A stretch of 56,115 nt of DNA, from assembly GCA_004557905.1 (NCBI GenBank), contig SFFH01000049.1, positions 1-56,115 of the forward strand. Reading direction: 5' to 3'. Position 1 is the first letter of the stretch; the number at the start of each line of letters is the position of its first letter. The notes under the pieces were generated by a model that had not been told where the DNA came from, made no database searches, and saw only the letters and a program-made list of their open reading frames with translations. The DNA comes from Clostridiales bacterium (GTDB taxonomy: Bacteria; Bacillota; Clostridia; Christensenellales; Aristaeellaceae). Below are positions 25,563-33,665 of the stretch, one piece after another. The translations under genes and the position numbers were made by a program.

Positions 25563-25625
25563 GGCGCACTCCTTTCACAAAGCGATGATTTCTGCCCGGT
25601 TTGCCGATAAAATGCTCATGTAACC

Positions 25626-25654
25626 TTTTCAAAACCGGAAAAATGCGGTATAAT
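25626..25654 (+). promoter_or_regulatory. Probable promoter of ackA
   Basis: TTTTCA (25626-25631) and TATAAT (25649-25654), spacer 17 nt. The leader contains a 7-bp hairpin, GGCTTAT (25680-25686) with ATAAGCC (25694-25700). Confidence 0.6.
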
Positions 25655-25751
25655 CACTTTGAATCATTTCGTTATTTTGGGCTTATTCTAGGGATAAGCC
25701 TATTATAACATGCCAGGCGTGAATTACAAATACAAACGGAGGTAGATTCCC

Positions 25752-26948
25752 ATGAAGATTCTGGTCATCAACGCCGGTTCTTCTTCCCTGAAGTTCCAGC
25801 TGATCGACATGGAGGATGAGTCTGTCAAGGCGAAGGGTCTTGTCGAGCGCATCGGCATCGAGGGCACCCACTTCAAGCAGACCGTTGCCGAGGGCAACAA
25901 GGTGATCGAGTTCACCCGCAACATGGCCGACCACACCGAGGCCATCGCGGCCGTTCTGGACGCGCTGACCGACAAGGAGAACGGCGCGATCGCGTCCCTG
26001 GACGAGATCGGCGCGTGCGGCCACCGCGTGCTCCACGGCGGCGAGACCTTCAAGGAGTCCGCCCTCGTGACCGAGGAGAGCATGAAGGCCATTGAGGACC
26101 TCATTCCCCTCGGACCGCTCCATCAGCGTCCGAACATCGCGGGCATCAAGGCCTGCCAGGCAGTCATGCCGGACAAGCCGAACGTCGCCGTGTTCGACAC
26201 TGCGTTCCACCAGACCATGCCGCCCAAGGCCTTCCTCTACGCGGTTCCCTATGAGTACTACAAGACCCTGAAGGTCCGCCGCTACGGCTTCCACGGCACC
26301 TCCCACCGCTTCATCGCGGGCGAGACCCCGAAGTACCTGGGCAAGGATCCCAAGGACTGCAAGTTCATCATCTGCCACCTGGGCAACGGCTCCTCGCTGA
26401 GCGCCATCGTCGGCGGCAAGGTCGTGGATACCTCCATGGGCCTCACCCCGCTGGAGGGCATCGTGATGGGCACCCGCTCCGGCGACGTCGATCCGGCCGT
26501 CCTGGAGTACATCATGGACAACACCGGCATGGACATCCATGAGATGCTCAACGTCCTGAACAAGAAGTCCGGCTTCGCCGGATTGTCCGTGTCCTCCGAC
26601 ATGCGCGACGTCAAGGCCGCTGCAGCCGCCGGCGACGAGCAGGCCAAGAACGCGGTGGACATCTGGGTGTACCGCCTGCAGAAGTACATCGGCGCCTACA
26701 TGGCCGCCATCCAGGGCGCGGACGCCATCGTCTTCACCGCCGGCATCGGCGAGAACGACACCGAGGCCTGCGCCGACGTGATCAAGGGCTTCGAGTGGAT
26801 GGGCATCAAGATCGACCCGGCCAAGAACGTCCGCGGCGCCTGCGGCATCATCAGCACGGATGACTCCACCGTCAAGGTGCTGCGCATCCCGACCAACGAG
26901 GAGCTGCCCATCGCGCGCGATACGCTGGAAATTGTTTCCAAGCTGTAA
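25752..26948 (+). CDS. ackA: Acetate kinase
   Basis: A 398-residue ASKHA-fold kinase interconverting acetyl phosphate + ADP and acetate + ATP, the ATP-yielding end step of acetate fermentation. Visible motifs: NAGSSSLKFQL at the N-terminus, GHRVLHGGE, FDTAFHQTMP, RRYGFHGTSH (catalytic-region His), GNGSSLSAI, DTSMGLTPLEG and TAGIGEN. Length is typical. GGAGGT precedes ATG 25752. The phosphotransacetylase partner (pta) is not in the window. It is followed by its own spacer and a new promoter for yceD-rpmF, so it is probably transcribed alone. Confidence 0.97.
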   Translation: MKILVINAGSSSLKFQLIDMEDESVKAKGLVERIGIEGTHFKQTVAEGNKVIEFTRNMADHTEAIAAVLDALTDKENGAIASLDEIGACGHRVLHGGETFKESALVTEESMKAIEDLIPLGPLHQRPNIAGIKACQAVMPDKPNVAVFDTAFHQTMPPKAFLYAVPYEYYKTLKVRRYGFHGTSHRFIAGETPKYLGKDPKDCKFIICHLGNGSSLSAIVGGKVVDTSMGLTPLEGIVMGTRSGDVDPAVLEYIMDNTGMDIHEMLNVLNKKSGFAGLSVSSDMRDVKAAAAAGDEQAKNAVDIWVYRLQKYIGAYMAAIQGADAIVFTAGIGENDTEACADVIKGFEWMGIKIDPAKNVRGACGIISTDDSTVKVLRIPTNEELPIARDTLEIVSKL

Positions 26949-26957
26949 TATTTGCGC

Positions 26958-26986
26958 TTGACAATCCCAAGGATTGTGCGTATAAT
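26958..26986 (+). promoter_or_regulatory. Consensus sigma-A promoter of yceD-rpmF
   Basis: TTGACA (26958-26963) and TATAAT (26981-26986) with 17-nt spacing. Confidence 0.85.
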
Positions 26987-27014
26987 ATGGAACGGTCAAC
27001 TTTGAGGTGAAACG

Positions 27015-27536
27015 ATGAAGCTGGATATCACCAAGGGCATCCAGGGCAAAGGCATTGATGTGCCGTTTGAACTGACGGATGTCTGGGGCGAGGATCATTG
27101 GAACGGCGATACGATTGCGTATGTCCGCCCGGTTTCCCTTTCCGGCACGTATATGCTCGCCGATGAGACCGTGATCGTGCGCGGCGTCGCCCGCGCCGTG
27201 ATTCAGTCCCCCTGCGCCAGATGCCTCCGTCCCACCGAGACTTCGGTTGAGGCTGAGCTGGAGGAGGCGTTCATCCGCGATACGGGTGAGCCGCTGGAGA
27301 GGGACGAAGATCAGTACTTGTATTCGGGCCATGTGCTTGAGCTGGACGAGGCAGTGCGCACCGCGCTTCTGCTGGAAATGCCCACGCGTGTCCTCTGCAG
27401 GGAGGATTGCCGCGGGCTGTGCGACCAGTGCGGCGCAGACCTGAACACAACCGAGTGTTCGTGCCAGAAGGATCTGACCCACAGAAATCCTTTTTCGGCA
27501 TTAGCATCTTTGCTGAATGAGGATGAGGAGGTGTAA
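27015..27536 (+). CDS. YceD/DUF177 family protein
   Basis: A 173-residue acidic protein of the DUF177 (YceD, YlbN) family with CARCLRPTE in the middle and a Cys cluster CREDCRGLCDQCG plus CSCQ near the C-terminus, which probably binds zinc. The family is almost always encoded just before rpmF, as here (3-nt gap), and has been linked to 23S rRNA or large-subunit assembly. Cytosolic, no membrane segment. ATG 27015 follows GAGGTGAAACG. Confidence 0.9.
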   Translation: MKLDITKGIQGKGIDVPFELTDVWGEDHWNGDTIAYVRPVSLSGTYMLADETVIVRGVARAVIQSPCARCLRPTETSVEAELEEAFIRDTGEPLERDEDQYLYSGHVLELDEAVRTALLLEMPTRVLCREDCRGLCDQCGADLNTTECSCQKDLTHRNPFSALASLLNEDEEV

Positions 27537-27539
27537 ACA

Positions 27540-27737
27540 ATGGCTTGTCCGAAGGGAAAAATTTCCAAGTCCCGCGGCCGCATGCGCCGCGCGAACTGGA
27601 AGCTGTCCGCGCCCGGCATCGTCAAGTGCCCGCGCTGCCAGCAGATGAAGCTCGCTCACCGTGTCTGCAAGCACTGCGGTTACTATGACGGTAAGCAGGT
27701 CATCAACATGGAAGCCGAAACCGCTTCCGCGAACTGA
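27540..27737 (+). CDS. rpmF: 50S ribosomal protein L32
   Basis: A 65-residue basic protein starting ACPKGKISKSRGRMRRANWKL with the four-cysteine zinc motif CPRCQQMKLAHRVCKHC (Cys30, 33, 43, 46), the C+ form of L32. Strong GAGGAGGTG ribosome binding site overlapping the yceD stop, so the two are translationally coupled. Terminator follows at 27750. Confidence 0.97.
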   Translation: MACPKGKISKSRGRMRRANWKLSAPGIVKCPRCQQMKLAHRVCKHCGYYDGKQVINMEAETASAN

Positions 27738-27749
27738 TCAGTTCAAACT

Positions 27750-27780
27750 CGCCCGGCTGAATGAATCGGCCGGGCGTTTT
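27750..27780 (+). terminator. Terminator of yceD-rpmF
   Basis: CGCCCGGC (27750-27757) pairs with GCCGGGCG (27769-27776), followed by TTTTATTTTT. Confidence 0.9.
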
Positions 27781-27798
27781 ATTTTTGGAAAAAGGGGA

Positions 27799-27827
27799 TT
27801 GACAGGACGCGCGTGCACGCATATAAT
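27799..27827 (+). promoter_or_regulatory. Consensus promoter and possible operator of the ROK regulator
   Basis: TTGACA (27799-27804) and TATAAT (27822-27827), spacer 17 nt. An AT-rich inverted repeat, ATAAAT (27839-27844) and ATTTAT (27852-27857), lies just downstream and could be an autoregulatory site. Confidence 0.75.
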
Positions 27828-27873
27828 CAAGAAACTTTATAAATTAGATTGATTTATTGAGGGGGGCGAGGCT

Positions 27874-28839
27874 GTGAGGACGATGCCGGACAACAGAAGG
27901 CCGGAGCATATCGCCGCGCTGCGCCGCGCGCTGCTGCTGTGCAGGCAGGCGACGCGCCAGCAGCTGGCCGCCGAGACGGGCCTGAGCGCGATGACGGTCG
28001 GCAAGCTGCTGGGCGAGATGACGGCGCGCGGCGAGGTGCGCCAGATCAGAACGCAGAGCCAGGGCAGCGGCAGGCCGTCCGTGATCGCCGAGTACAACGG
28101 GGACTACGCGCACTTTGCGGCGATCGTCGTGGAGCAGCGCGAGGGCAGGAGCGCCTTCACGCTGAGCGTCGTCAATCTCTTCGGCGAGACGGTGATTCGA
28201 GAGACGCTGCTGCTGGATGAGACGCGTGCGGACAGCTTCGACGACTTCTTTGCGCGGATGATCGCCGCGGGATACCGGCTGCGGCTGGCGGTGCTGGTGC
28301 TGCCGGGCGTGGCCGAGGGCGAGGAGATTCAGGTGCTGCACAGAATCAGGCGGCTTTTCGGCGTGGAGGTGCTGTTTGAAAACGACGTGAACGCTGCGGT
28401 CTTCGGCCATGGGTTTGAGGCGGCGGACGAGGTCTGCGCGGGCATTTACTTTCCGCGGCGCTATTGCCCGGGCGCGGGCGTCGTCGTGCGCGGGGAGATC
28501 CTGCACGGCCATCGCCGCTTTGCCGGCGAGGTGCCCTACATCCAGGGCGCTGAACGGTGGGCGGCGCTTGACTACGGCGACGTGCCGACGACGGCAGAGA
28601 TGATCAGCCAGCTGCTGGTGGTCTACGTCTGCACCGTCGCGCCCGGGCGCATGGTGCTCTATGGGGATTTCTTCACCCCGGCGCTGGAAGCGGCTATCCG
28701 GGCGAGGTTTGCGGAAAAGATGCTCGGGCGGTTTGACCTGACGCTGACCTGTCAGGACGCGATCGCTCAGGATCAGGCGCGCGGCGCATGCCGGCTGGGC
28801 CTGCGCAGGATGCTCACGATTCTGGATCGCGAAGATTAA
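27874..28839 (+). CDS. ROK-family transcriptional regulator
   Basis: A 321-residue protein with an N-terminal winged helix (about 10-65: RRALLLCRQATRQQLAAETGLSAMTVGKLL, shown here only in part by position) and a ROK-type C-terminal domain with FENDVNAAVFGHGFEA, the sugar-kinase-like inter-domain motif. The usual N-terminal DxGGTK phosphate loop and the CxCGxxGC zinc motif are absent, so it is a ligand-sensing regulator, not a kinase. It is followed by an MFS transporter 33 nt later, which it probably controls; the ligand is likely a sugar (inference from the family). GTG 27874 follows a G-rich ribosome binding site. Confidence 0.85.
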   Translation: MRTMPDNRRPEHIAALRRALLLCRQATRQQLAAETGLSAMTVGKLLGEMTARGEVRQIRTQSQGSGRPSVIAEYNGDYAHFAAIVVEQREGRSAFTLSVVNLFGETVIRETLLLDETRADSFDDFFARMIAAGYRLRLAVLVLPGVAEGEEIQVLHRIRRLFGVEVLFENDVNAAVFGHGFEAADEVCAGIYFPRRYCPGAGVVVRGEILHGHRRFAGEVPYIQGAERWAALDYGDVPTTAEMISQLLVVYVCTVAPGRMVLYGDFFTPALEAAIRARFAEKMLGRFDLTLTCQDAIAQDQARGACRLGLRRMLTILDRED

Positions 28840-28872
28840 CGGATGTACATCACGAAAAGAGGAGATATGCTT

Positions 28873-30039
28873 ATGGTTTCCACGATGCTGCTGGTCATCA
28901 TCTATCTGTCGTTTATCAGCCTGGGCCTGCCGGATTCGCTGCTGGGCAGCGCCTGGCCGACGATGGTTTCCGAGCTGAATGCGCCGCTGTGGGGCGCGGG
29001 TATTTTGCAGATGACGACGTCGCTGTGCACGATCATCTCAAGCCTGAACAGCGCGCGGCTCATCCGGCGCTTCGGCACGGGCAGGCTGACGGCGATGTCC
29101 TGCCTGCTGACAGCGATGGCGCTGATGGGGATGTCGTTTGCGCCGCATTACGCGTTTTTGCTGCTGCTGTGCATTCCGCTGGGCCTGGGCGCGGGCGCGG
29201 TGGACGCAGCGATCAACAATTACGTCGCGCTGCACTGCGAGCCCAGACACATGAACTGGCTGCACTGCTTCTGGGGCGTGGGCACGATCATCAGCCCGAT
29301 GGTCATGAGCGCGGTGCTCGCTGCCGGCATGCGGTGGACGGTAGGCTATCGCGGCGTGAGCGCGATGCAGCTCGCGCTGAGCGTCGTTCTGTTCTCCACG
29401 CTGAAGCTCTGGCAGGATGCGTCGGCGCAGGACGGGGAGCGGGAGGCAAAAGTGCTGACGGTCCGGCAGGTGCTCTCGCTGCCGGGCGCGAAGCAGGGCC
29501 TGCTCAACTTTACCTGCTACTGCGCGGTGGAATCGACGTTCATGCTCTGGAGCGCGACCTACCTGGTCATGGCGCGCGGCATGGATGCGGCGCGTGCGGC
29601 CTCGATGGGCGGATTGTTTTTCATCGGCATCACGGCGGGCCGCGGCGTCTCCGGCTTTATCGCCATGAAGCTGAAGCCCCGGCAGATGGTGCGCCTGGGC
29701 CAGACGCTGATGGCGGCGGCGGGCGTGCTGCTGCTCGTGCCGGGCACGGCGGTGACGCTGGCGGGCATCCTGCTGATGGGCCTGGGCTGCGCGCCGGTGT
29801 ACCCCAACATCGTGCAGGACACGCCGCGCAACTACGGCGCGGAGAACTCGCAGGCGGTCATCGGCGTGCAGATGGCGTTTGCGTATATCGGCTCGCTGTT
29901 CATGCCGACGATCTTCGGCTGGATCGCCTCGATCCTGGGCTATGGCATCCTGCCGGTGTTTGCGCTGGTGTTCACAGCGGTGATGATTGCGCTGTTTAAC
30001 AGCCAGCAGCGGATCGTGGACGCGAGAAACGCGAAGTGA
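28873..30039 (+). CDS. MFS transporter
   Basis: A 388-residue major facilitator with about twelve helices. SAWPTMVSELNAPLWGAGIL, ARLIRRFGTGRLTAMS (loop 2-3 type motif) and LGLGAGAVDAAINNYVAL resemble the FucP/sugar-permease branch. The ROK regulator upstream suggests a sugar or sugar-derivative substrate, unproven. I chose ATG 28873 because AAGAGGAG is 8 nt before it; ATG 28843 has no ribosome binding site. No catabolic gene is linked. Confidence 0.88.
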   Translation: MVSTMLLVIIYLSFISLGLPDSLLGSAWPTMVSELNAPLWGAGILQMTTSLCTIISSLNSARLIRRFGTGRLTAMSCLLTAMALMGMSFAPHYAFLLLLCIPLGLGAGAVDAAINNYVALHCEPRHMNWLHCFWGVGTIISPMVMSAVLAAGMRWTVGYRGVSAMQLALSVVLFSTLKLWQDASAQDGEREAKVLTVRQVLSLPGAKQGLLNFTCYCAVESTFMLWSATYLVMARGMDAARAASMGGLFFIGITAGRGVSGFIAMKLKPRQMVRLGQTLMAAAGVLLLVPGTAVTLAGILLMGLGCAPVYPNIVQDTPRNYGAENSQAVIGVQMAFAYIGSLFMPTIFGWIASILGYGILPVFALVFTAVMIALFNSQQRIVDARNAK

Positions 30040-30077
30040 TTCCGGAAATGGCGCGGAAAAGAAAGCGGACAAAAAGA

Positions 30078-30121
30078 CCGCCCATCGCTGACTTGACAGC
30101 GGCGGGCGGATAGCGTACAAT
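30078..30121 (+). promoter_or_regulatory. Antitoxin RNA promoter, copy 1, with -35 box in an inverted repeat
   Basis: TTGACA (30093-30098) and TACAAT (30116-30121), spacer 17 nt. The -35 lies in the centre of an inverted repeat: CCGCCC (30078-30083) with GGGCGG (30104-30109) and CGCTG (30086-30090) with CAGCG (30097-30101). The hairpin may also end the MFS transcript. Confidence 0.75.
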
Positions 30122-30127
30122 GTAGGC

Positions 30128-30224
30128 AGGCAGAGAGCCGTTGGGTCGGCTCCCTTCACCGACTGAAAATCGGGCTAAAGTTGAGAACCACCGTGCAGCT
30201 GGAACCTGCGCGGTGGTTTGCATT
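30128..30224 (+). ncRNA. Antisense antitoxin RNA, type I toxin-antitoxin copy 1
   Basis: Predicted from the plus-strand promoter at 30093-30121 to the terminator hairpin 30186-30218 (13 bp including one G-T pair, AACCACCG...CGGTGGTT, then TTTGCATTT). It converges on the toxin mRNA so that their 3' parts are complementary, as in txpA/ratA-type loci. Ends are approximate. Confidence 0.7.
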
Positions 30225-30304
30225 TATCTGCGATTCTTCTTATCTACTGCAATCAGCAGAGTAAGGAACGTCAGAATGATCATGATCAGCTCATAATCGC
30301 TCAT
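30224..30304 (-). CDS. Small hydrophobic type I toxin, copy 1
   Basis: A 26-residue peptide: acidic start SDYELIM, hydrophobic core IILTFLTLLIAV, basic end DKKNRR. This is the layout of the short holin-like/TxpA-type membrane toxins of Bacillota. ATG 30304 lies behind AAAGGGGGG. The promoter is minus-strand TTGCGG (30410-30405), TATAAT (30386-30381), spacer 18 nt, giving a long 5' leader typical of translationally delayed toxin mRNAs. A near-identical locus is at 36112-36192. Confidence 0.75.
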   Translation of the reverse strand: MSDYELIMIILTFLTLLIAVDKKNRR

Positions 30305-30380
30305 ACAAACGCCCCCCCTTTCGCTTCTGTACGTGCGTTGCGAAAGGAGCACACCGGCAGCACTGCCTGCCTACGCAGAC

Positions 30381-30410
30381 ATTATAGCACAGCCGCCCTG
30401 CAGGCCGCAA
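30381..30410 (-). promoter_or_regulatory. Toxin promoter, copy 1
   Basis: Minus-strand TTGCGG (30410-30405) and TATAAT (30386-30381), spacer 18 nt. Twelve bases at the mRNA 5' region, GTAGGCAGGCAG (30374-30363), also occur at the 5' end of the antitoxin RNA (30122-30133). Confidence 0.65.
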
Positions 30411-30422
30411 GGCGGCTGTCTG

Positions 30423-30971
30423 TTATTTCACCTCGACCTGGCACGAGCGCAGGGTTTCCAGCGCGGCCGCGTGCTTTTCGGGCGTCACGCCGGCGCAGAG
30501 CGCGGAATCGACAAGGATATCGGCCTCGGGCAGCGCGGCCTTGAGCAGCAGGGCGTTGGAGACGACGCAAATGTCCGTGCACACGCCGCACAGCTCCACG
30601 CGCAGGCCCTTGCCGCTCACGCAGCCCTTTGCGCCCGCCAGAGCGGCGACATGGTGCATCAGCGCCGTGGAGCCGAAGGTCGGCTTCTCAAAGGAGATCA
30701 TGCCGCGCCTGCATTCCTGGGCGATCTCCGGCTCGAGCGCCCAGCCCTCGCTGCCCTGGATGCAGTGCGGCACGGGCAGAAAGCGGCCCTCGCGGGTTTC
30801 CATGTAGTCGGTGTCGTGGGTGTCGAGGGTGAAGACGACCTGCGTGCCCTCCTCAGCGGCGCGGCGGATGCGCGCGGCGACGGCCGGGACGATGGCGCGC
30901 GCCTCGGCGCTGCCCAGGGGACCGGTGACAAAGTCGCGCTGCATATCGACGACAATCAGCATATCGGTCAT
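30423..30971 (-). CDS. Nicotinamidase/isochorismatase-family cysteine hydrolase
   Basis: A 182-residue hydrolase with the catalytic triad Asp9 (IVVDMQRDF), Lys96 (FEKPTFGS) and Cys131 (CGVCTDICV), plus the metal-site-like DTHDTDY and the His69 segment. The metal motif and triad spacing fit nicotinamidase PncA (nicotinamide to nicotinate, NAD salvage) better than isochorismatase, but substrate is not proven. ATG 30971 follows AAGGAG. It is a lone minus-strand gene between the toxin locus and cggR. Confidence 0.85.
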   Translation of the reverse strand: MTDMLIVVDMQRDFVTGPLGSAEARAIVPAVAARIRRAAEEGTQVVFTLDTHDTDYMETREGRFLPVPHCIQGSEGWALEPEIAQECRRGMISFEKPTFGSTALMHHVAALAGAKGCVSGKGLRVELCGVCTDICVVSNALLLKAALPEADILVDSALCAGVTPEKHAAALETLRSCQVEVK

Positions 30972-31147
30972 GGTGGATTCTCCTTGAAGCTGTAAAATGA
31001 TTGAGAAAGGTATTTCGCCGGGAACGGGCAAAATCCTGCCGACGCGCAATGGTTCGCAGACGCTTGCGGCGGGAGGAAAACTGTGCTATGCTGAGCGGGA
31101 CAAAAGAGGAGAAGCGGGGCGGAAAACGTCCTGCACGGAGGAAGCGG

Positions 31148-32170
31148 ATGGATACGTCGATTCTCGGGACGCTGTTTGACATCGCGCCGGATCTGATGGA
31201 GGAGATTGAGCTGCGCACGCTGGTGCTGGAGCGCGTGGCGGCGCTGGGGCCGATCGGCCGAAGGGCGCTGGCGCAGCGCCTGTGCCTGCCGGAGCGCGAG
31301 GTTCGCTCCGCGGCAGACGCGTTGCGCGCTTCGGGCTGCATCAACCAGAGCGCCGCAGGCATGGAGCTGACGGAGCGGGGTCGCGGCCTGGTGGAGACGT
31401 CGCGCGCGGTCAGCCGCGGCAGGCGGTCGCTGTCCTCCATGGAGCTGGCGCTCTCACACAAGCTGGGCGTGGAGCGCGTATGCGTGGTGCACGGCGACGC
31501 GGACACGGATGAAAGCGTGCTTTCGGAGGCGGCCGAAGCGGCGGCGCGGCAGGTGCGGTTCCTTCTGCAGGACGCGCATGTGCTGGCGGTCTCCGGCGGG
31601 CGGATGCTGAGGATGACGGCGGAGGCGGTCTCCCTCGCTGCGCCGCTGGACGTGACCGTCGTGCCGGCGCAGGGCGGCGGCAACGGGGCCGTGGCGGTGC
31701 AGGCCAACGCCGTGGCGGAGGAATTCGCCGGGCGGCTGGGCGGCCAGTACAGGCTGCTGCATCTGCCGGAGGGCGTGAGCGCGCAGGCGATGGAGGAGCT
31801 CTCGCGCGTGCCGCAGGTGCGCGAGGCGCTGGAGCTGCTGCACCATGCGGACGTGCTGCTCTACAGCGTGAATCGCGCGGATGTGCAGGCGCGCATGCTG
31901 GGCGCAGCTGAGCGCGAGGCGCTTGAAAAGGGCGGTGCGGTGGCGGAGGCGCTGGGCGTGTATGTGGACGCGGAGGGCGGCATCGTGGGCAGCCGCGCCC
32001 AGCTGGCGCTGCTGACGCACGACACGGGCAGGCATGTGCGCGCGGCGGCGGTGAGCGTGGGCCGCAGCTGTGCGGAGGCGATCATCGGCGTGTGCGCGCA
32101 CCGCAGGCACCGGCTGCTGGTGACCGACGAGGGCGCCGCGCTGCGGATGATGGAGCTTCTTCGCGTATAA
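31148..32170 (+). CDS. cggR: Central glycolytic genes regulator (CggR, SorC family)
   Basis: A 340-residue regulator: N-terminal winged helix (VLERVAALGPIGRRALAQRL, then LPEREVRSAADAL) and a SorC sugar-binding domain (VLAVSGGRMLRM; NAVAEEFAGRLGGQYRLLHLP). In Bacillus CggR represses the gapA-pgk-tpiA-pgm-eno operon and is released by fructose-1,6-bisphosphate. Here pgk, tpiA and gpmI follow, with a palindromic site at their promoter (32239-32267), but gap and eno are absent from the cluster. ATG 31148 follows GGAGGAAG; upstream in-frame codons lack a ribosome binding site. Confidence 0.92.
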   Translation: MDTSILGTLFDIAPDLMEEIELRTLVLERVAALGPIGRRALAQRLCLPEREVRSAADALRASGCINQSAAGMELTERGRGLVETSRAVSRGRRSLSSMELALSHKLGVERVCVVHGDADTDESVLSEAAEAAARQVRFLLQDAHVLAVSGGRMLRMTAEAVSLAAPLDVTVVPAQGGGNGAVAVQANAVAEEFAGRLGGQYRLLHLPEGVSAQAMEELSRVPQVREALELLHHADVLLYSVNRADVQARMLGAAEREALEKGGAVAEALGVYVDAEGGIVGSRAQLALLTHDTGRHVRAAAVSVGRSCAEAIIGVCAHRRHRLLVTDEGAALRMMELLRV

Positions 32171-32204
32171 TCTGCCGAAATTGCGTGAATGATTTGACAA
32201 GCGT

Positions 32205-32233
32205 TTGACAAGCACAGGAAAAGGTGTTATAGT
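32205..32233 (+). promoter_or_regulatory. Promoter of pgk-tpiA-gpmI
   Basis: TTGACA (32205-32210) and TATAGT (32228-32233), spacer 17 nt. A second TTGACA lies 10 nt upstream at 32194. Confidence 0.8.
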
Positions 32234-32238
32234 AATGG

Positions 32239-32267
32239 TGATCTGTGGAATCGGTTCCATCGGATCA
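32239..32267 (+). promoter_or_regulatory. Palindromic CggR-type operator
   Basis: Nested inverted repeat at the transcription start: TGATC (32239-32243) with GATCA (32263-32267), and TGGAA (32246-32250) with TTCCA (32255-32259). Position and the adjacent cggR gene make CggR the likely ligand. Confidence 0.65.
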
Positions 32268-32381
32268 TCATGCGAGCAAAGCCCGGCTCAGCCGCGGCTT
32301 TCACGGCAGGCGCAGATCCCGATGCGCGCGCCGGACCATAATGAATCGGGAAAATGTGCATCATGAATGGAGGAATACCCC

Positions 32382-33584
32382 ATGGCGAAAATGACTGTTG
32401 ACGACATCAAGGTCACTGGCAAGAAAGTGCTCGTTCGCTGCGACTTCAACGTCCCGATGAAGGACGGCAAGATCACCAACGACAAGCGTATCGTTGCGGC
32501 GCTGCCGACCATCAAGAAGCTGATCGCGGACGGCGGCAAGGTCATCCTGTGCAGCCACCTGGGCAAGCCGAAGAACGGCCCGGAGGCGAAGTTCTCCCTG
32601 GCGCCGGTTGCTGAGCGCCTGTCCGAGTACCTCGGCCAGAAGGTTGTCTTCGCCGATGATGATACCGTCGTGGGCGAGAACGCCAAGGCTGCCGTTGCCG
32701 CGATGAAGGACGGCGACGTCGTGCTGCTGCAGAACACCCGCTTCCGCAAGGAGGAGACCAAGAACATCGAGACCTTCTCCAAGGAGCTGGCTTCCCTGGC
32801 CGACTGCTATGTGGACGACGCGTTCGGCTCCTGCCATCGTGCGCACTGCTCCACCGCGGGCGTGACCGAGTACCTCAGCCCCTGCGTCGCCGGCTATCTG
32901 ATCGGCAAGGAGCTCTCCATCATGGGCAAGGCCCTGGAGAACGCCGACCGTCCGTTCGTCGCCATCCTGGGCGGCGCGAAGGTGGCCGACAAGCTCAACG
33001 TCATCGAGAACCTGCTGGAGAAGGTGGATACCCTGATCATCGGCGGCGGCATGGCGTTCACCTTCCTCAAGGCGAAGGGCCTGGAGGTCGGCAACTCCCT
33101 GCTGGACGAGACCAAGATCGAGTACTGCCAGAACATGCTCAAGAAGGCCGAGGAGAAGGGCGTCAAGCTGCTGCTCCCGATCGACACCGTCTGCGTGAAG
33201 GCGTTCCCGGATCCGATCGACGCTGCGGTGGAGACCGTGGTCGTGGACTGCGACAAGATCCCGGCCGACATGGAGGGCTGCGACATCGGCCCGAAGTCTG
33301 CGGCGCTCTTCGCTGAGACCGTCAAGACCGCCAAGACCGTCATCTGGAACGGCCCGATGGGCGTGTTCGAGAATCCGACCCTGGCCGCGGGCACCCTGGC
33401 TGTCGCCAAGGCGCTGGCCGAGTCCGAGGCGATCACCATCATCGGCGGCGGCGACTCCGCTGCGGCTGTCGAGCAGATGGGCCTGGGCGACAAGATGACC
33501 CACATCTCCACCGGCGGCGGCGCTTCCCTGGAGTACTTGGAGGGCAAGACCCTGCCGGGCGTCGCGTGCCTTGACGAGAAGTAA
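32382..33584 (+). CDS. pgk: Phosphoglycerate kinase
   Basis: A 400-residue enzyme converting 1,3-bisphosphoglycerate + ADP to 3-phosphoglycerate + ATP. Landmarks: VLVRCDFNVPMKDG, SHLGKPK, the basic-patch segment GSCHRAHCST, GGAKVADK, and GGGDSAAAV with STGGGASLEYLEG at the C-terminus. Length is canonical. ATG 32382 lies behind GGAGGAAT. First gene of the glycolytic operon, behind a CggR-type operator. Confidence 0.98.
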   Translation: MAKMTVDDIKVTGKKVLVRCDFNVPMKDGKITNDKRIVAALPTIKKLIADGGKVILCSHLGKPKNGPEAKFSLAPVAERLSEYLGQKVVFADDDTVVGENAKAAVAAMKDGDVVLLQNTRFRKEETKNIETFSKELASLADCYVDDAFGSCHRAHCSTAGVTEYLSPCVAGYLIGKELSIMGKALENADRPFVAILGGAKVADKLNVIENLLEKVDTLIIGGGMAFTFLKAKGLEVGNSLLDETKIEYCQNMLKKAEEKGVKLLLPIDTVCVKAFPDPIDAAVETVVVDCDKIPADMEGCDIGPKSAALFAETVKTAKTVIWNGPMGVFENPTLAAGTLAVAKALAESEAITIIGGGDSAAAVEQMGLGDKMTHISTGGGASLEYLEGKTLPGVACLDEK

Positions 33585-33665
33585 TTCTCACACATCCCTG
33601 CCCCGGCCGGCCCTGAGGCCGCGCCGGGGCTTATCTTATGAAGAAATATGAAGGAGAAAACGATT

